From contig OY783206.1 in the NCBI GenBank assembly GCA_963678705.1, forward strand, positions 16,751,807 to 16,815,806: a stretch of DNA of 64,000 nt, read 5' to 3'. The stretch is from Panorpa germanica (Eukaryota > Arthropoda > Insecta > Mecoptera > Panorpidae). The position numbers were made by a program, and so were the translations under genes. Shown one piece after another: positions 1 through 11,100 of this stretch. How positions within the stretch are numbered: the stretch's first letter is position 1; the number at the start of each line of letters is the position of its first letter. The notes beneath the pieces were generated by a model. The model saw nothing but the letters and a program-made list of their open reading frames with translations. It searched no databases and was not told the DNA's origin.

Positions 1-443
1 AGTGCATGTGACATCACAATCCTTGTGTAAGGTTACCAACCTTACAGCTCATAAATCTGTGCTATATGAATATATATATCAAAATATCAAATATTATTTA
101 CAGCTATTTCAAGGAACACTCAAATTTCAATATTATGTCTGCCTTAGCAGGGTTAAATAAAATAAAAACTTATTATTCTTTGATTTGACTTAATTATTCG
201 ACTACCAACAGCTACAGAAGATTACCACAGCATTGACCTACTCAACAAATAACTGACGTTAAAATGCATTTCACGTCAAAAAAATATGGCCGACCATTTT
301 TAGCGCTGAAACTACAATTCAAACTTTTAACATTTAGTCAATTTTAGATATTTAATAAAATAAACACGCCAATACACATTATTAACATCAATTTCAATCA
401 ACAATTGAAAAATCGACCACTAAAAAATGAGGACACAAGCCCA
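1..443 (-). mobile_element. Spy-like element copy 1, cut by window edge
   Basis: Ends in AGGACACAAGCCCA next to TT. It carries the shared interior (CTGCCTTAGCAGGG, ATGGCCGACCAT) in the reverse sense. The other end lies outside the window. Confidence 0.75.
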
Positions 444-2039
444 TTCGCTATTATATGGTTCTAATTTGAGAGGTAGGTGCCAACCGTATTTGCTTGCAAT
501 CTGAGAGGTCTCATTACATTTACAGGGTTCGGATAGGTAAAGCGTAGTGCCGCGTATACGTCCGGCCGAAATTCGTCGAATTACGGTGCCATACTGAGAC
601 AGGCCTTATGCAGATCATACGCAAACATTTAGCGAACTAAATAATATGCATTTATTAAATTTTTGTGTCATATATTTGTTTATTTGTTTACCATATAATA
701 CAGGATTTTTTCGGAATGATTTTATACATAATTTTTTACGTAATACAAACTTAAAATTAACATAATCATTTTAATACAATTTAATTACAACTAAATTTAA
801 CTTTTAATTATTTTTATAATAATAAATAATATAGTGATTTGTGGTTATTCCAAATTTCATTTACGTGGTCGAGCAGGTCTTAATTGTCTTAATTACTACG
901 TCTTAATTGCTGACTGCTGTGTCTTCGGGTTCGATACCCGGACCACAGTTATATTTTCTTGGTTGGTTGATATCAAGTTAAATTGATTATGTACATACAT
1001 AATCATAAACTTACAGCGGTGTAGCACACTGCAGTCAGAGTCAAGTTTTAATGCTCTCGCTCACTGTGCCTGTCGTCAAAAGTCAAATATAATAATAAAA
1101 TAAAATCTAACAGATCCATATAAATTTAATTAAATATATTCTAAATTATAATAAATATTTGCATATAAATTTTTAAATTAAATTTTCGAGGCTTTGAGGT
1201 TTTAGTTTTATTAATTATTAATTTATTTTCTATATATGTATGTATAAACCTAGCTAAACTTAAAAAATAACTACAATATAAAAAAATCACTTCTTTTCTA
1301 AATGTTGTATTTATATTATTGTCGAAGAAATACTTCAAATTTTTTATAGTGAAGATAAAAAAATAAGGTTGTGAACCATGCTTTAATTTCTGTAAAACTG
1401 TACCTCTAATATCCAATTACTTCTAATAAGTCGTAATATTATAGGAGGTATTAACAATTAAGACAACCAAATAGAAAATGCCAATTTTTATACTTCTAAA
1501 TTCAGCCTGCGTATGTTTGTGCTCTCAAAACTCTTTTATTTAGTTTTCAATTCATTTCATATCAGACTGAGCACCAGCAAGGCGTGGTTACAATCAAAAT
1601 TTAATAAATTAGATTTTAAAAATAAGTTCACAACCCCATTGCATAAATATATCCAAAAAGATATGATACAGGTAAATTTTTTTCAAAATATATTTTTTAT
1701 ATATGCATGTATATATATTTATACATTGAACGAACGTTGGAATAGACTTAGACCACGTTGGAGGACATGTTCTAAAATATCCAGCAGACCTTTTTCCATT
1801 ACTTATTCCAGTCAAACAATCTGTTGCATTTTTCACATTTTTCAACAAGTCTCGTAGCACGAAATCCGATTCTGTTTTTAAATCAGCAAAATTCATTACT
1901 ATAAGAAACGAGTGAAAGTTGGCATACCTCTTGCGGCCATATTTTGATTCCATATTTAAAAATGCAGAATCGTGTGTATCTATAAATATTACATATTGAT
2001 TAAAAAACAGATAAACGTAGTAACCTCGCAGTGTAATCT
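444..2039. other. AT-rich stretch, mostly unexplained
   Basis: Apart from a TIR-element fragment (457-600) and the SINE head (863-949) I see no gene or clear element. The opposed open frames at 1513-1953 lack family signals. Confidence 0.5.
863..949 (+). repeat. tRNA-derived SINE head or tRNA pseudogene
   Basis: GGTTCGATACC (928-938) is an exact B-box inside a T-arm hairpin CGGGTTCGATACCCG. TGGTCGAGCAGG (866-877) resembles an A-box. GTGGTC and GACCAC could pair as an acceptor stem. GTCTTAATTG is repeated between the boxes, so the arms do not fold as a normal tRNA. Confidence 0.55.
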
Positions 2040-2047
2040 TAGACTAT

Positions 2048-2695
2048 CAGAGATGTGCGTTTTTCAAATACATATACTCAAAATGCAAATGCAAAATAGT
2101 AAATAACTATTTTCTATTTTGTATTTTAATATCTTTCAAGAATATAGAATTTTATATTTTATTTGAAAACTTTTACCAACCTATTTCCTATTTGGAAAAT
2201 ACAAAATAGTTTTTTCATTTTTGTTACTTCATAGTGTTAATCAGGAAATATTATTTTTTGAAAATAAACTTAAACCTCACCAATATTAGCACCATCTATG
2301 ATCTAAAAGTCTTAAGACCTCCTATTACCCCTACGTGCGACATACAACAATTATATATTTTCATTCATAAGTAGACATTATTTAGATATGAGTGCAGTGT
2401 TGTACTTTTAACGTACAGACTAGTGCAACATAAACATGCGACACTAACAAAACCCTTACTTTTGCTATTTTTTAAAATTCTAATTAGCAAACAAAAATGT
2501 TTCAAAACGAAGTCGGTCTTTATCAAAGAGAATTCTCATAATTATTAAGAAAAATAACATTTTTATTAGTAACATAAAGGGTATTCTATTTTCCCAAAAG
2601 TATTTTGAAATTATTTTTTATTTTGTATTTGAAATAGGAAAATAACGAGGTATTTGCATTTTGCATTTAAATGCTTTTGAAAATGCCCATCTCTC
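2048..2695. mobile_element. hAT-type MITE family C, copy 1
   Basis: Starts CAGAGATGTGCG and ends CCCATCTCTC. It is flanked by a perfect 8-bp duplication TAGACTAT (2040-2047 and 2696-2703). 648 bp, with no transposase. Confidence 0.8.
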
Positions 2696-2703
2696 TAGAC
2701 TAT

Positions 2704-3580
2704 TATAGCTTCTTTAACTTTCATCAATGATACCTGTTCATAGCTGTGGGGTAAGCCTAATCAATGTCTTAAAAATAGTCTTATGAATTTATTTAATTTA
2801 TTTTGTATATATTCGAAATTAAAAGGCCCCATACACGCTCAAATATGCTGTGCTCGGCTCCAAACCATCGCAGGTAATATTAGTTAACAAGCAAATACCA
2901 CGAGCATCACATGCTAGCTGAAATAATTTTTAAATAGAAACAACAAAACTAATTTTTATATTTGTGCGATAAAATAATGTAATAATATTGCTAATATTAA
3001 ATCGGTGAAATTATGGATTCTATTTTAGGTTTAACGTGTTTAGCATCAGCGGAAGAATTCATTTCTCAAAGAGGCCTATATTTCTGATGTTCTCTGACAG
3101 TCAACTACTACAGAATAATAAAAACTTGAGATTCGTTTCACACCACCTCAAGAGTTGAACTAAACTATCATGACCAACATGCTTGCCGGTTTATTATACC
3201 ATACATGTACATTGTACAAACATATTGACTGAGCCAGTTACCAATCGAACATATTAGAGTCTATGTTTAACTATGTAATTCCAAATAATTATACAAAATA
3301 ATTTAAAATATGTACAAAATTTAATACATATATTTATTTTGTATTATTTGAGTATTTTTTCTATAAATTCATTCAATTATAAAATGGTCGTTTAAATTTA
3401 TGAATGATTGTGAATCCGACTAAAGCGAAAGTAGGCGAACACCAACGAATATATTTATTTTTATTATATATCTATAATAAAAATTTTAAAAATATTTTTA
3501 CAATATTTTATGTATTTTTAAAGTAAACGTCGTCTGAGAATTGGCAAGTTGCAAAGCCTGACACATCTTTGGCAAATCGT
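2704..3580. other. No gene or clear repeat seen
   Basis: AT-rich sequence between two hAT-type elements. No splice-flanked coding segment recognised on either strand. Confidence 0.5.
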
Positions 3581-3588
3581 GGCAATCT

Positions 3589-4074
3589 TAGGGCTTCACA
3601 TGAGACGAGATAAGGCGAGAGTTTCAAAAATCTCGCCTCGTTATCGTTAGTTTAGAAAAAAAATAGGTATCGTTTTAGTCTCGTCTCGTTTCGTCACATC
3701 TCGTTATTGTGAGATTATACTCCTAAGATAGTCCTAAACAAAGTAATTCATTATATTATTTCGTCTAATTATTTTTTTTATTCTAAATTTTTCACACACT
3801 AAGTATATCGTTTTTTTCTCACTAATAATTGTATCAAATTTAAAAGAAAATTTAAACTTTGAAGAATTTTTATTATTCATGCATCATCACTTTCATCTAA
3901 TCTCGGCCTTTTTGTCAGATTGGCACCACTAACACCTGTACTCAATGACATTTTTGGGGCAAAATGTCTTCAAACAATCGCATTGTAAATAATTTATATT
4001 CACATTTATTTTTCCTTTTCCTCTCGCTTTTACGAGACGAGACGGGAAAAGTCTCGTACTTGTGTGAAGCCCTA
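3589..4074. mobile_element. hAT-type MITE family D, copy 1
   Basis: TAGGGCTTCACATGAGACGA to TTGTGTGAAGCCCTA, 486 bp. Flanks GGCAATCT (3581-3588) and GGCAATGT (4075-4082) match at 7 of 8. The interior is rich in TCTCG/CGAGA. Confidence 0.8.
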
Positions 4075-4082
4075 GGCAATGT

Positions 4083-4839
4083 GATAAAACGAGATCACAC
4101 ATAACGACGACGCCAGCAAGATGGCGATGGCAGTTTTGATAACATTGTAAAAATATCTAAAAATTTAATATTAATAATCATATTCAAAATTAAATTTTCT
4201 AATTTTTTAATTACTTTTGTAATTGTTAATATAACAATTAGGTTATGTCCACTAATTAATTAATATCAGAAAATTTATTATTGAAATCTTTTATACATAT
4301 TGATAATTCAAAAATATAATTTAATAGAACATATAAACTGCCACTAATAGCAGTAGATATGTCAAGATCATTTTCTACCTACTGTTTTACGCGCTTTTCT
4401 TTTTCGCAGTGCAGTCTTAAGAAAGAGGCGTCTAAAGACGTTGAAACTAAAAAATAAAATAAAAACTAAAACAGCGGGTGAAAATGAAACTTTACTTTAA
4501 TAAATATTTTACTGGTAAAGCTAATTAATTAATCTTAATTAAAACATTACAAGGATATAATGAGATTCATAGAATACCTCCTGAACATTATAATGTAGTA
4601 GTTACATATAATTTACATTTAAAAGTATTACAAGATTGGAATGTGGCATATTATGAACAATGTGGTACTTAGTGGAATACACAGATTTTGGTGATGTTTT
4701 TCTGTACATGTTAATAATTTAAAATATTAAAACGATTTAAAAAATTAACCCTCTAATTTGTAAAACGTGACATTGTGTTATTGAAATTTATATGACAATA
4801 AATATTGAAATGATTTACCTACATAAACGTATGAAACTA
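4083..4839. other. No gene or clear repeat seen
   Basis: AT-rich. It lies downstream of the distal transporter exon and may be plain 3' flank. Confidence 0.5.
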
Positions 4840-5017
4840 TAGGCCTTATTTTGTAAAACTTTCTCTGACGTAGTGCGTCATGAAATGGCCTAGTGTGGTT
4901 AATATTACAACCTTAATTTTCACTATAATTGTATTTGTTTTTATTAACAAATAAATGAATATAATACTACTTCAATTCATGACGCATAACGTCATAGAAA
5001 AAACTAATAAATAAGTC
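4840..5017. mobile_element. Decayed TIR element (GCGTCATGAA ends)
   Basis: CTCTGACGTAGTGCGTCATG at the left is mirrored with changes by CATGACGCATAACGTCATAG at the right. A related left end lies at 9899-9975. It borders exon 8b on its downstream side. Confidence 0.45.
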
Positions 5018-5057
5018 GCTAAATTATAAACTATTTAACAATAATTTAAGGCTACTT

Positions 5058-5063
5058 TTTATT
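5058..5063 (-). terminator. Candidate poly(A) signal for exon 8b transcript
   Basis: AATAAA on the minus strand, about 150 nt past the exon 8b stop codon. In such AT-rich DNA a hexamer can occur by chance. Confidence 0.4.
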
Positions 5064-5213
5064 GGTCCTTTTAATAAAATTAATAAAATATGTCAAATTT
5101 TTGAATTACCAATATCTCATATAATAAATTCTAATTTTTTAGAACATCAACATTTAATTTTTTTAATTAATATATGTTTTGTATTTTCTTCATATCCTGG
5201 TTTGTTTCTTCGC

Positions 5214-5281
5214 TTAAACTTGAACCGGTTTAGCCTTTCCCACAACCATCATTAACTTCTGAAGAGTCCTAGTGATAATTA
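5214..5281 (-). CDS. Transporter exon 8b, distal alternative last exon
   Basis: A second tail exon 2.8 kb downstream of exon 8a. A TCATTTCAG acceptor ends at 5282. Two bases plus the G of exon 7 make codon 475, followed by IITRTLQKLMMVVGKAKPVQ, a Val and a TAA. RTLQK-MMVV is shared with exon 8a and then the tails diverge, the phase is the same, and the frame is intact. This suggests a duplicated last exon used by alternative splicing, giving a 496-residue form. An AATAAA lies at 5063-5058. It could instead be a decaying duplicate, but the intact frame and splice site argue against that. Confidence 0.75.
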
Positions 5282-5706
5282 CTGAAATGATTGTAATAAT
5301 TGATTAGTTTTTAATATCAATATTATTAATTATTAGTGCCTTTATAAAAGAATTTTATATAGTCATTGGTAATATAATTTTTTTTAGTCTATTTCTGGAA
5401 ATTTCCAACTTTTTTGATTGCTTACTAGGCTTTATTGTCAAGTCTAGATATAGGATATACAATCATGCGTGACTAAAGAACCAAATACGTAAATATATAA
5501 GTCATTAAACACAGAGTTTAATTTTAGACCCCTATTTTTTAGTTGTTTAACCGGCGACCGTTAATTTCTGATAATTTGATTTAATTTTTTAAAACCATGG
5601 GGCCTATTTTGTAACTTCTATGTTAAAAAAACATTAAACTTCATAAAAAGTAAGACCTAAGTCTCAAATTTAATGTTGGCTAGTGATGGATTTAGACTAT
5701 TAAATA

Positions 5707-6358
5707 CAGAGATGTGCGTTTTTCAAATACATATACTCAAAATGCAAATACAAAATAGTAAATACCTATTTTCTATTATGTATTTAAATATCTTTTAAGA
5801 ATGTAGAATTTTATATTTTATTTGAAAACTTTTACAAACCTATTTCCTATTTGGAAAATACAAAATACTTTTTTAATTTTTGTTACTTCATAGTGGTAAT
5901 CAGTAAATATTATTTTTTGAAAATAAACTTAAACCCCACCAATATTAGCACTATATATGATCTAAAAGTATCTGCACAATTGTCTTAATACCTCGTACTA
6001 CCCCCACATGCATTTTTAACGTACAGACTAGTGCGACATAAATATGCGACACTAATAAAACCCTTAGTTTTGCTATTTTAAAAAATTCTAGGTAGTATTT
6101 TTATGAAACAAAAATGTTACAAAACGAAGTCTGTCTTTATCTAAGAGAATTCTCCGAATTATTAAAACAAATAACATTTATATTAGTAACATAAAGGGTA
6201 TTCTATTTTCTCAAAAGTATTTTAAAAATACGTATTTAGTATTTGACTATTATACTAACATGAAATTTATTTTTTATTTTGTATTTGAAATAGGAAAATA
6301 ACGAAGTATTTGCATTTTGTATTTAAATGCTTTTGAAAAGCATTTGTGCACATCTCTG
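5707..6358. mobile_element. hAT-type MITE family C, copy 2
   Basis: CAGAGATGTGCG to GTGCACATCTCTG, with perfect 8-bp duplication ATTAAATA (5699-5706 and 6359-6366). It carries an extra mirror stretch AATGCTTTTGAAAAGCATTT near the right end. Confidence 0.85.
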
Positions 6359-6381
6359 ATTAAATATGCTATTACACCTAC

Positions 6382-7855
6382 AGGGCCTTATTCTGTAACT
6401 TTTTAAAAAATCGACCTTATTTTTTCAGCGGTGTAAATATTTAATTTTTTCACCGTTCGAATAAAGTCGATGTATTAAAAACATCTAAAGTGGTATTCTG
6501 TATGTAAAATTTTCCATCGCCATTATAATATACTAGCTTTTACCCCCGTCGCAAGCGACGTTTGTCTTTTGTGTGTGGCTTTAATTTTATGTCAAATTTA
6601 AATTCCATAGAGTTTACCCCCGTCGCAATGCGCCATCTTTTTTGCGAGTATGATTTGAATCCAATAAAATAATTCGTAATTACATTTCATATTTAATTCT
6701 ATTTTTAAATTGAAATAATAAATAAACTCGCGCACAACACCAGACACATATAAATTGACTAAAAAAATTATTTTTTTTTATCAAAATAAAAAATATTTTC
6801 AATTTATGCGTTATTTGACCAACTTTTTTTCAAAATTTGGGATTTTTTCTTTCGATTCGTAAATAAGTTACCAAGGTTAGCCTATATACAAAATTTCAAC
6901 TTTCTAGCACAATTTTTACTCTCGGCAAAAACTGCCCCCCGTGTTCCCAAACAAAATTTTGAAATTTTGAATTTTTTTTTATTAATAATATACTTAATTA
7001 TTCTAGAATCCAGAATATGAACTTTCTCAAAAGTTCCCTACCGGGCCCCCGAATTTCTTGAACCCCCCCTTTTTCAATTTTTGAATTTTTAATTTTTGAG
7101 AAATGTCAGCATTGAATACCTTAATACACATGCAAAATTTCAACTTTCTATCTTTTACTAATTAAAAGTTATAGAGCAAAAAAGGGATCACTTTTTTTCC
7201 AGTTTTTCCAAAATTACGGGTTTCCAGGAAATTCAGGGAAAAATCCGGGGACGCCAAAAGTCTTAGAAATTTTTTCTCTACGAAATAGGAAATTTTTAAA
7301 AACTTCCATGGAGCCGTTTTCGAGATGCCATACAAAATTTGAACCAAACATATAAGAATATAAGAAAACAAATATACACCTGGGACATTATAATATATGA
7401 TAGCGGTGAAAAAGTATAGTGACGTATTTTAAGACGTCATCAATTTTAAAAATATTTGACCAATCACGGCATTCAGAATATTCAAATATTTAAAAATTCA
7501 AACACGTGACAAATACGAATACATGTCAATTGTTCAAGTCAATTGACAAGCAACATAACCTCACTTTCTGATATATTTATATTTGTATATTCATATCACT
7601 ATACATATACTGTGTATTAAAAAATTTGTACTGAAATTTAAATTATAATTCGAATTGTTTGACAGTTCTAAAAAATACAGCGATGGAAAATTTTAAAGTC
7701 ACCGCTAAAGGCGACCTTATAATTTGGTCGATTTTTTTCCAGCGACAAAAATAAAATCGATGGAAATTTCAAATAATAAATCATCGCTTTTGTGACGTCA
7801 TTTTACAGCGTTGAAATTTTTTCACCGGTGGAAATACTTTACAGAATAAGGCCCT
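6382..7855. mobile_element. TIR element with AGGGCCTTATTCTGTAA ends, host of H1
   Basis: The left end AGGGCCTTATTCTGTAA is mirrored by TTACAGAATAAGGCCCT on the right. Without H1 the element would be about 600 bp. Terminal matches are good, but I could not define a target duplication. Superfamily unassigned. Confidence 0.6.
6533..7400 (-). mobile_element. Helitron-like element H1, nested
   Basis: On the minus strand it begins TCATATATTATAATGT and ends with the CGTCGCTTGCGACG hairpin and CTAG, between A and T. This is the Helitron arrangement (5' TC, 3' hairpin plus CTRR). A second copy of the end motif (GAGTTTACCCCCGTCGCAAT) lies about 65 bp inside. The element sits in the middle of a GGGCCTTATTCTGTAA element. 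Confidence 0.7.
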
Positions 7856-8046
7856 AAGTAGGGCGCCATCTAACTTAAATTTGCTGATGCAAAAGAGAAA
7901 ATAGCATTAATGACTTATACATAACTAAAAATAATCCATAGATCCATGCAGTGTGTCTTAAGAACGGTGCAAAACTATTTCTATAACTAATAGTGCTTGG
8001 AGTGTAAATGAAATAAATTAATTATAAAATAAAATTAAAATGAAAT

Positions 8047-8117
8047 TCAAGGAACCTTCGTGCTAGCTTTGGGTCGTACAACCATCATAACTTTCTGTAG
8101 CGTTCTCGTCATGGTGC
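8047..8117 (-). CDS. Transporter exon 8a, proximal last exon
   Basis: The acceptor is ACATTTCAG ending at 8118. Two bases complete Gly475, then 22 codons read [20 protein letters not shown] and end in VP and a TGA. The RTLQK-MMVV core is the usual C-terminal amphipathic tail of this transporter group. I see no AATAAA within about 300 bases downstream on this strand. Confidence 0.88.
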
Positions 8118-11100
8118 CTGAAATGTGAAAATTAAATTTAAAACCAAAATATACAAAACTACTGAAGAAAAGGATAGATCTTGTATCATGCGAATTCTCA
8201 TAGACTTCATTTGCACCTTCATTAACGAAATTGAATTGGGTTGTGAACTGTGTAACATATGAATGTACCCTTTCTAATAACTTCTATAATATGGGCTTGT
8301 GTCCTCATTTTTTAGTGGTCAATTTTTCAATTGTTGATTAAAATTGATGTTAATAAATGTGTATTGGCGTATCTATTTTATTAAATATATAAATATTGAC
8401 GGAGATATAGCAATTAAAAGTTTGAATTGTAGTTTTAGCGTTAGAAATGGTCGGCCATATTTGTATGACGTAACATGCATTTTAACGTCAGGTATTTGTT
8501 GAGTAGGTCAGTGCTGTGGTAATGTTCTGTAGCTGTTGGTAGTCGAATAATCAAGTCAAGTCAAAGAATAATAAGTTATCATTTTATTTAATCCTGTTAC
8601 GGCAGACATAATATTATAATTTCATTGTTCCTTGAAATAGTTGTAAATAATATTTGATATTTTGATATATAAATACATATAGCAGAGATTTATGAGCTGT
8701 AAGGTTGGTAGCGGTTGTGATGTCACAATCATGCATTTGGAATGTGTACAACGTTGAATCCCTTTAATATTTAAAGAGACAAAATGACTTTTTTAATTGG
8801 TAATATTTCTTAACATATAAGAAGTTATTAAAAAATAATTGAACATTTAAGTTCTAGTAACCCACTTTATCAATATATAGTACACTTTAATAGAAATTAA
8901 GACATAGGACACAAACCCTTGCGAAATTAATATTTGAGGTTTTGAAGCAGTTTTATAGATATTAAGTTATAGTTCACAACCCAATTAATAAAAGCATTAT
9001 AAAACATAGATAATATTCCTTACCCATCATAGATTGGAACCATTTTGGTTTCCGTTTCCAAGCAATAAATAATAAGTAAACAGGAACTGACGTCAGAATC
9101 ATTAAACATCCGTATCCGGTTTCAACAGGACTAGCAATCATTGGTACTACTGTTACAAAAACACTGGCTAATAAATAGATAACTGGGAAGACCAACGGCA
9201 CCCTAATTGGTCTTGGAAGATTAGGTTGAGCCCATCGAAGCCATGGTAGACAAAGAACCGCTACCCCGATACTTAGCTAAAAACGATATAAATTATTTTA
9301 TCATAACCTCAAACCTTTTAAAAAAGTGTGTGTCTTCACTTACCCAAGTTGCGAATCCAACATAGTTGATCAAAGCAAGTATATCAGAAACTGTTAAGTA
9401 TAGCATGGATAGTACCGCCATTGCTAAAACGGCTGGTGTTGGAGTTAATCTTTGGATTTGAATCATGGTTAATATTTCAGGCATTTGTCCTTCGCAAGCT
9501 CCCGCATAAAACAGTCTTGAAGATGTTAAAAGTATTCCGTTTACAGCACCGAATGTTGAAAGAGCAACAAACACTGAAAAACATTTCAATTATATTTGTT
9601 TTCTTTATTAGAATTAGAATGTTTTTTGTTAGAATGAATAGTTTACCTGGGATTGTCCAAGCCATAACTCCGAAAAGTCGGTCGGCGAAGGTAACTGCAA
9701 CAGCTGCAGAACCTAAAACCTCGTCGGGGGAGAGAGTTGTGTAAAAGGCAACATTTGCCATTACGTAGACGACGGTGACCAGCGTGCAGGAAATAGCGAT
9801 AGCCCTTGGAAGATTTCTTACCGGGTCCTTTAATTCCTCAATAATGAAATTCAAATAATTCCTAGAAAATGCAAAAGAAATTGTTAATTTTCTTAACTAT
9901 AGAGCCGTATTTCTCCGTAACTTTTCTCTGATGTCGTGCGTCATAAATTAGACTAGTGTGATATTCTATCTAATTTGTTCCTTCAAAAGGAAGTGTCTGA
10001 TTCAGAGTCTAGCAAGACGACAGAGATGTGCACAAATGCTTTTCAAAAGCATTTAAATACAAAATACAAATACCTCGTTATTTTCCTATTTCAAATATAA
10101 AATAAAAAATAAATTTCGTATTAGTATTTAAATACAAAATACAAAATACGTATTTTAAAAATACTTTTGAGAAAATAGAATACTCTTTCCGTTACTAATA
10201 TAAATATTTTTTTTTTTAATAATTATGAGAATTCTCTTTGATAAAGACCGACTTCGTTTTGAAACATTTTTGTTTCATAAAAATACTACCTAGAAATTTA
10301 AAAAATAGCAAAAGTAAGGGTTTTATTAGTGTCGCATGTTTATATCGCACTAGTCTGTACGTTAAAAGTACAACACATTTAGTACACTCATGTCTAAATA
10401 ATGTCACCTTATAAATGAAAATATATAAATGTTGGATGTCGCATGTGGGGGTAGTAGGGGATATTAAGACAATTGTGCAGATACTTTTACGTCATAGATG
10501 GTGCTAATATTGGTGGGGTTTTAAGTTTATATTCAAAAAATAATAGTTACTGATTATCCCTATGATGTAACAAAAATGAAAAAAGCATTTTGTATTTTCC
10601 AAATAGGAAATAGGTTTGTAAAAGTTTTCAAATAAAATATAAAATTCTACATTCTTAAAAGGTATTTAAATACCAAATAGAAATTAGGTATTTACTATTT
10701 TGTATTTGCATTTTGAGTATATGTATTTGAAAAACGCACATCTCTGCAAGATAAAGACATCAATTAAGAATATAGGCGAAAGCTACGCACCATAGAAATA
10801 CACTAGTAAAATTGTAAATTATTTATTTGCAATAAACGTTTCGATTTTGAAATATGAGGGCCTGTAAATACAGCTCTGACTGTAAATAAATAATTCGTTA
10901 TAATGTTAAGTAGGAGATACGGTAGATTGTCCCGTTATTCCCGGACAGGATGGGCCCTTTTTTGGTCAATTTAAACACACAGATTTAGTACAACCGCTGG
11001 TCGCCAATACTGTTGTTGAAACAGCTCGTGGATCGTGTAGAGGCAGTAATTAGTTACGGTTGTTTACATTTAATTACATAACGTAAAAAGTAAACATATT

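Noticed and set aside
863-949. Functional tRNA gene
   Set aside because: A- and B-boxes are too far apart, with a repeated insert, and no normal anticodon arm can be drawn.
1513-1953. Opposed 114-codon frames
   Set aside because: They overlap on both strands, lack family signals or splice context, and are plausible by chance in this length of sequence.
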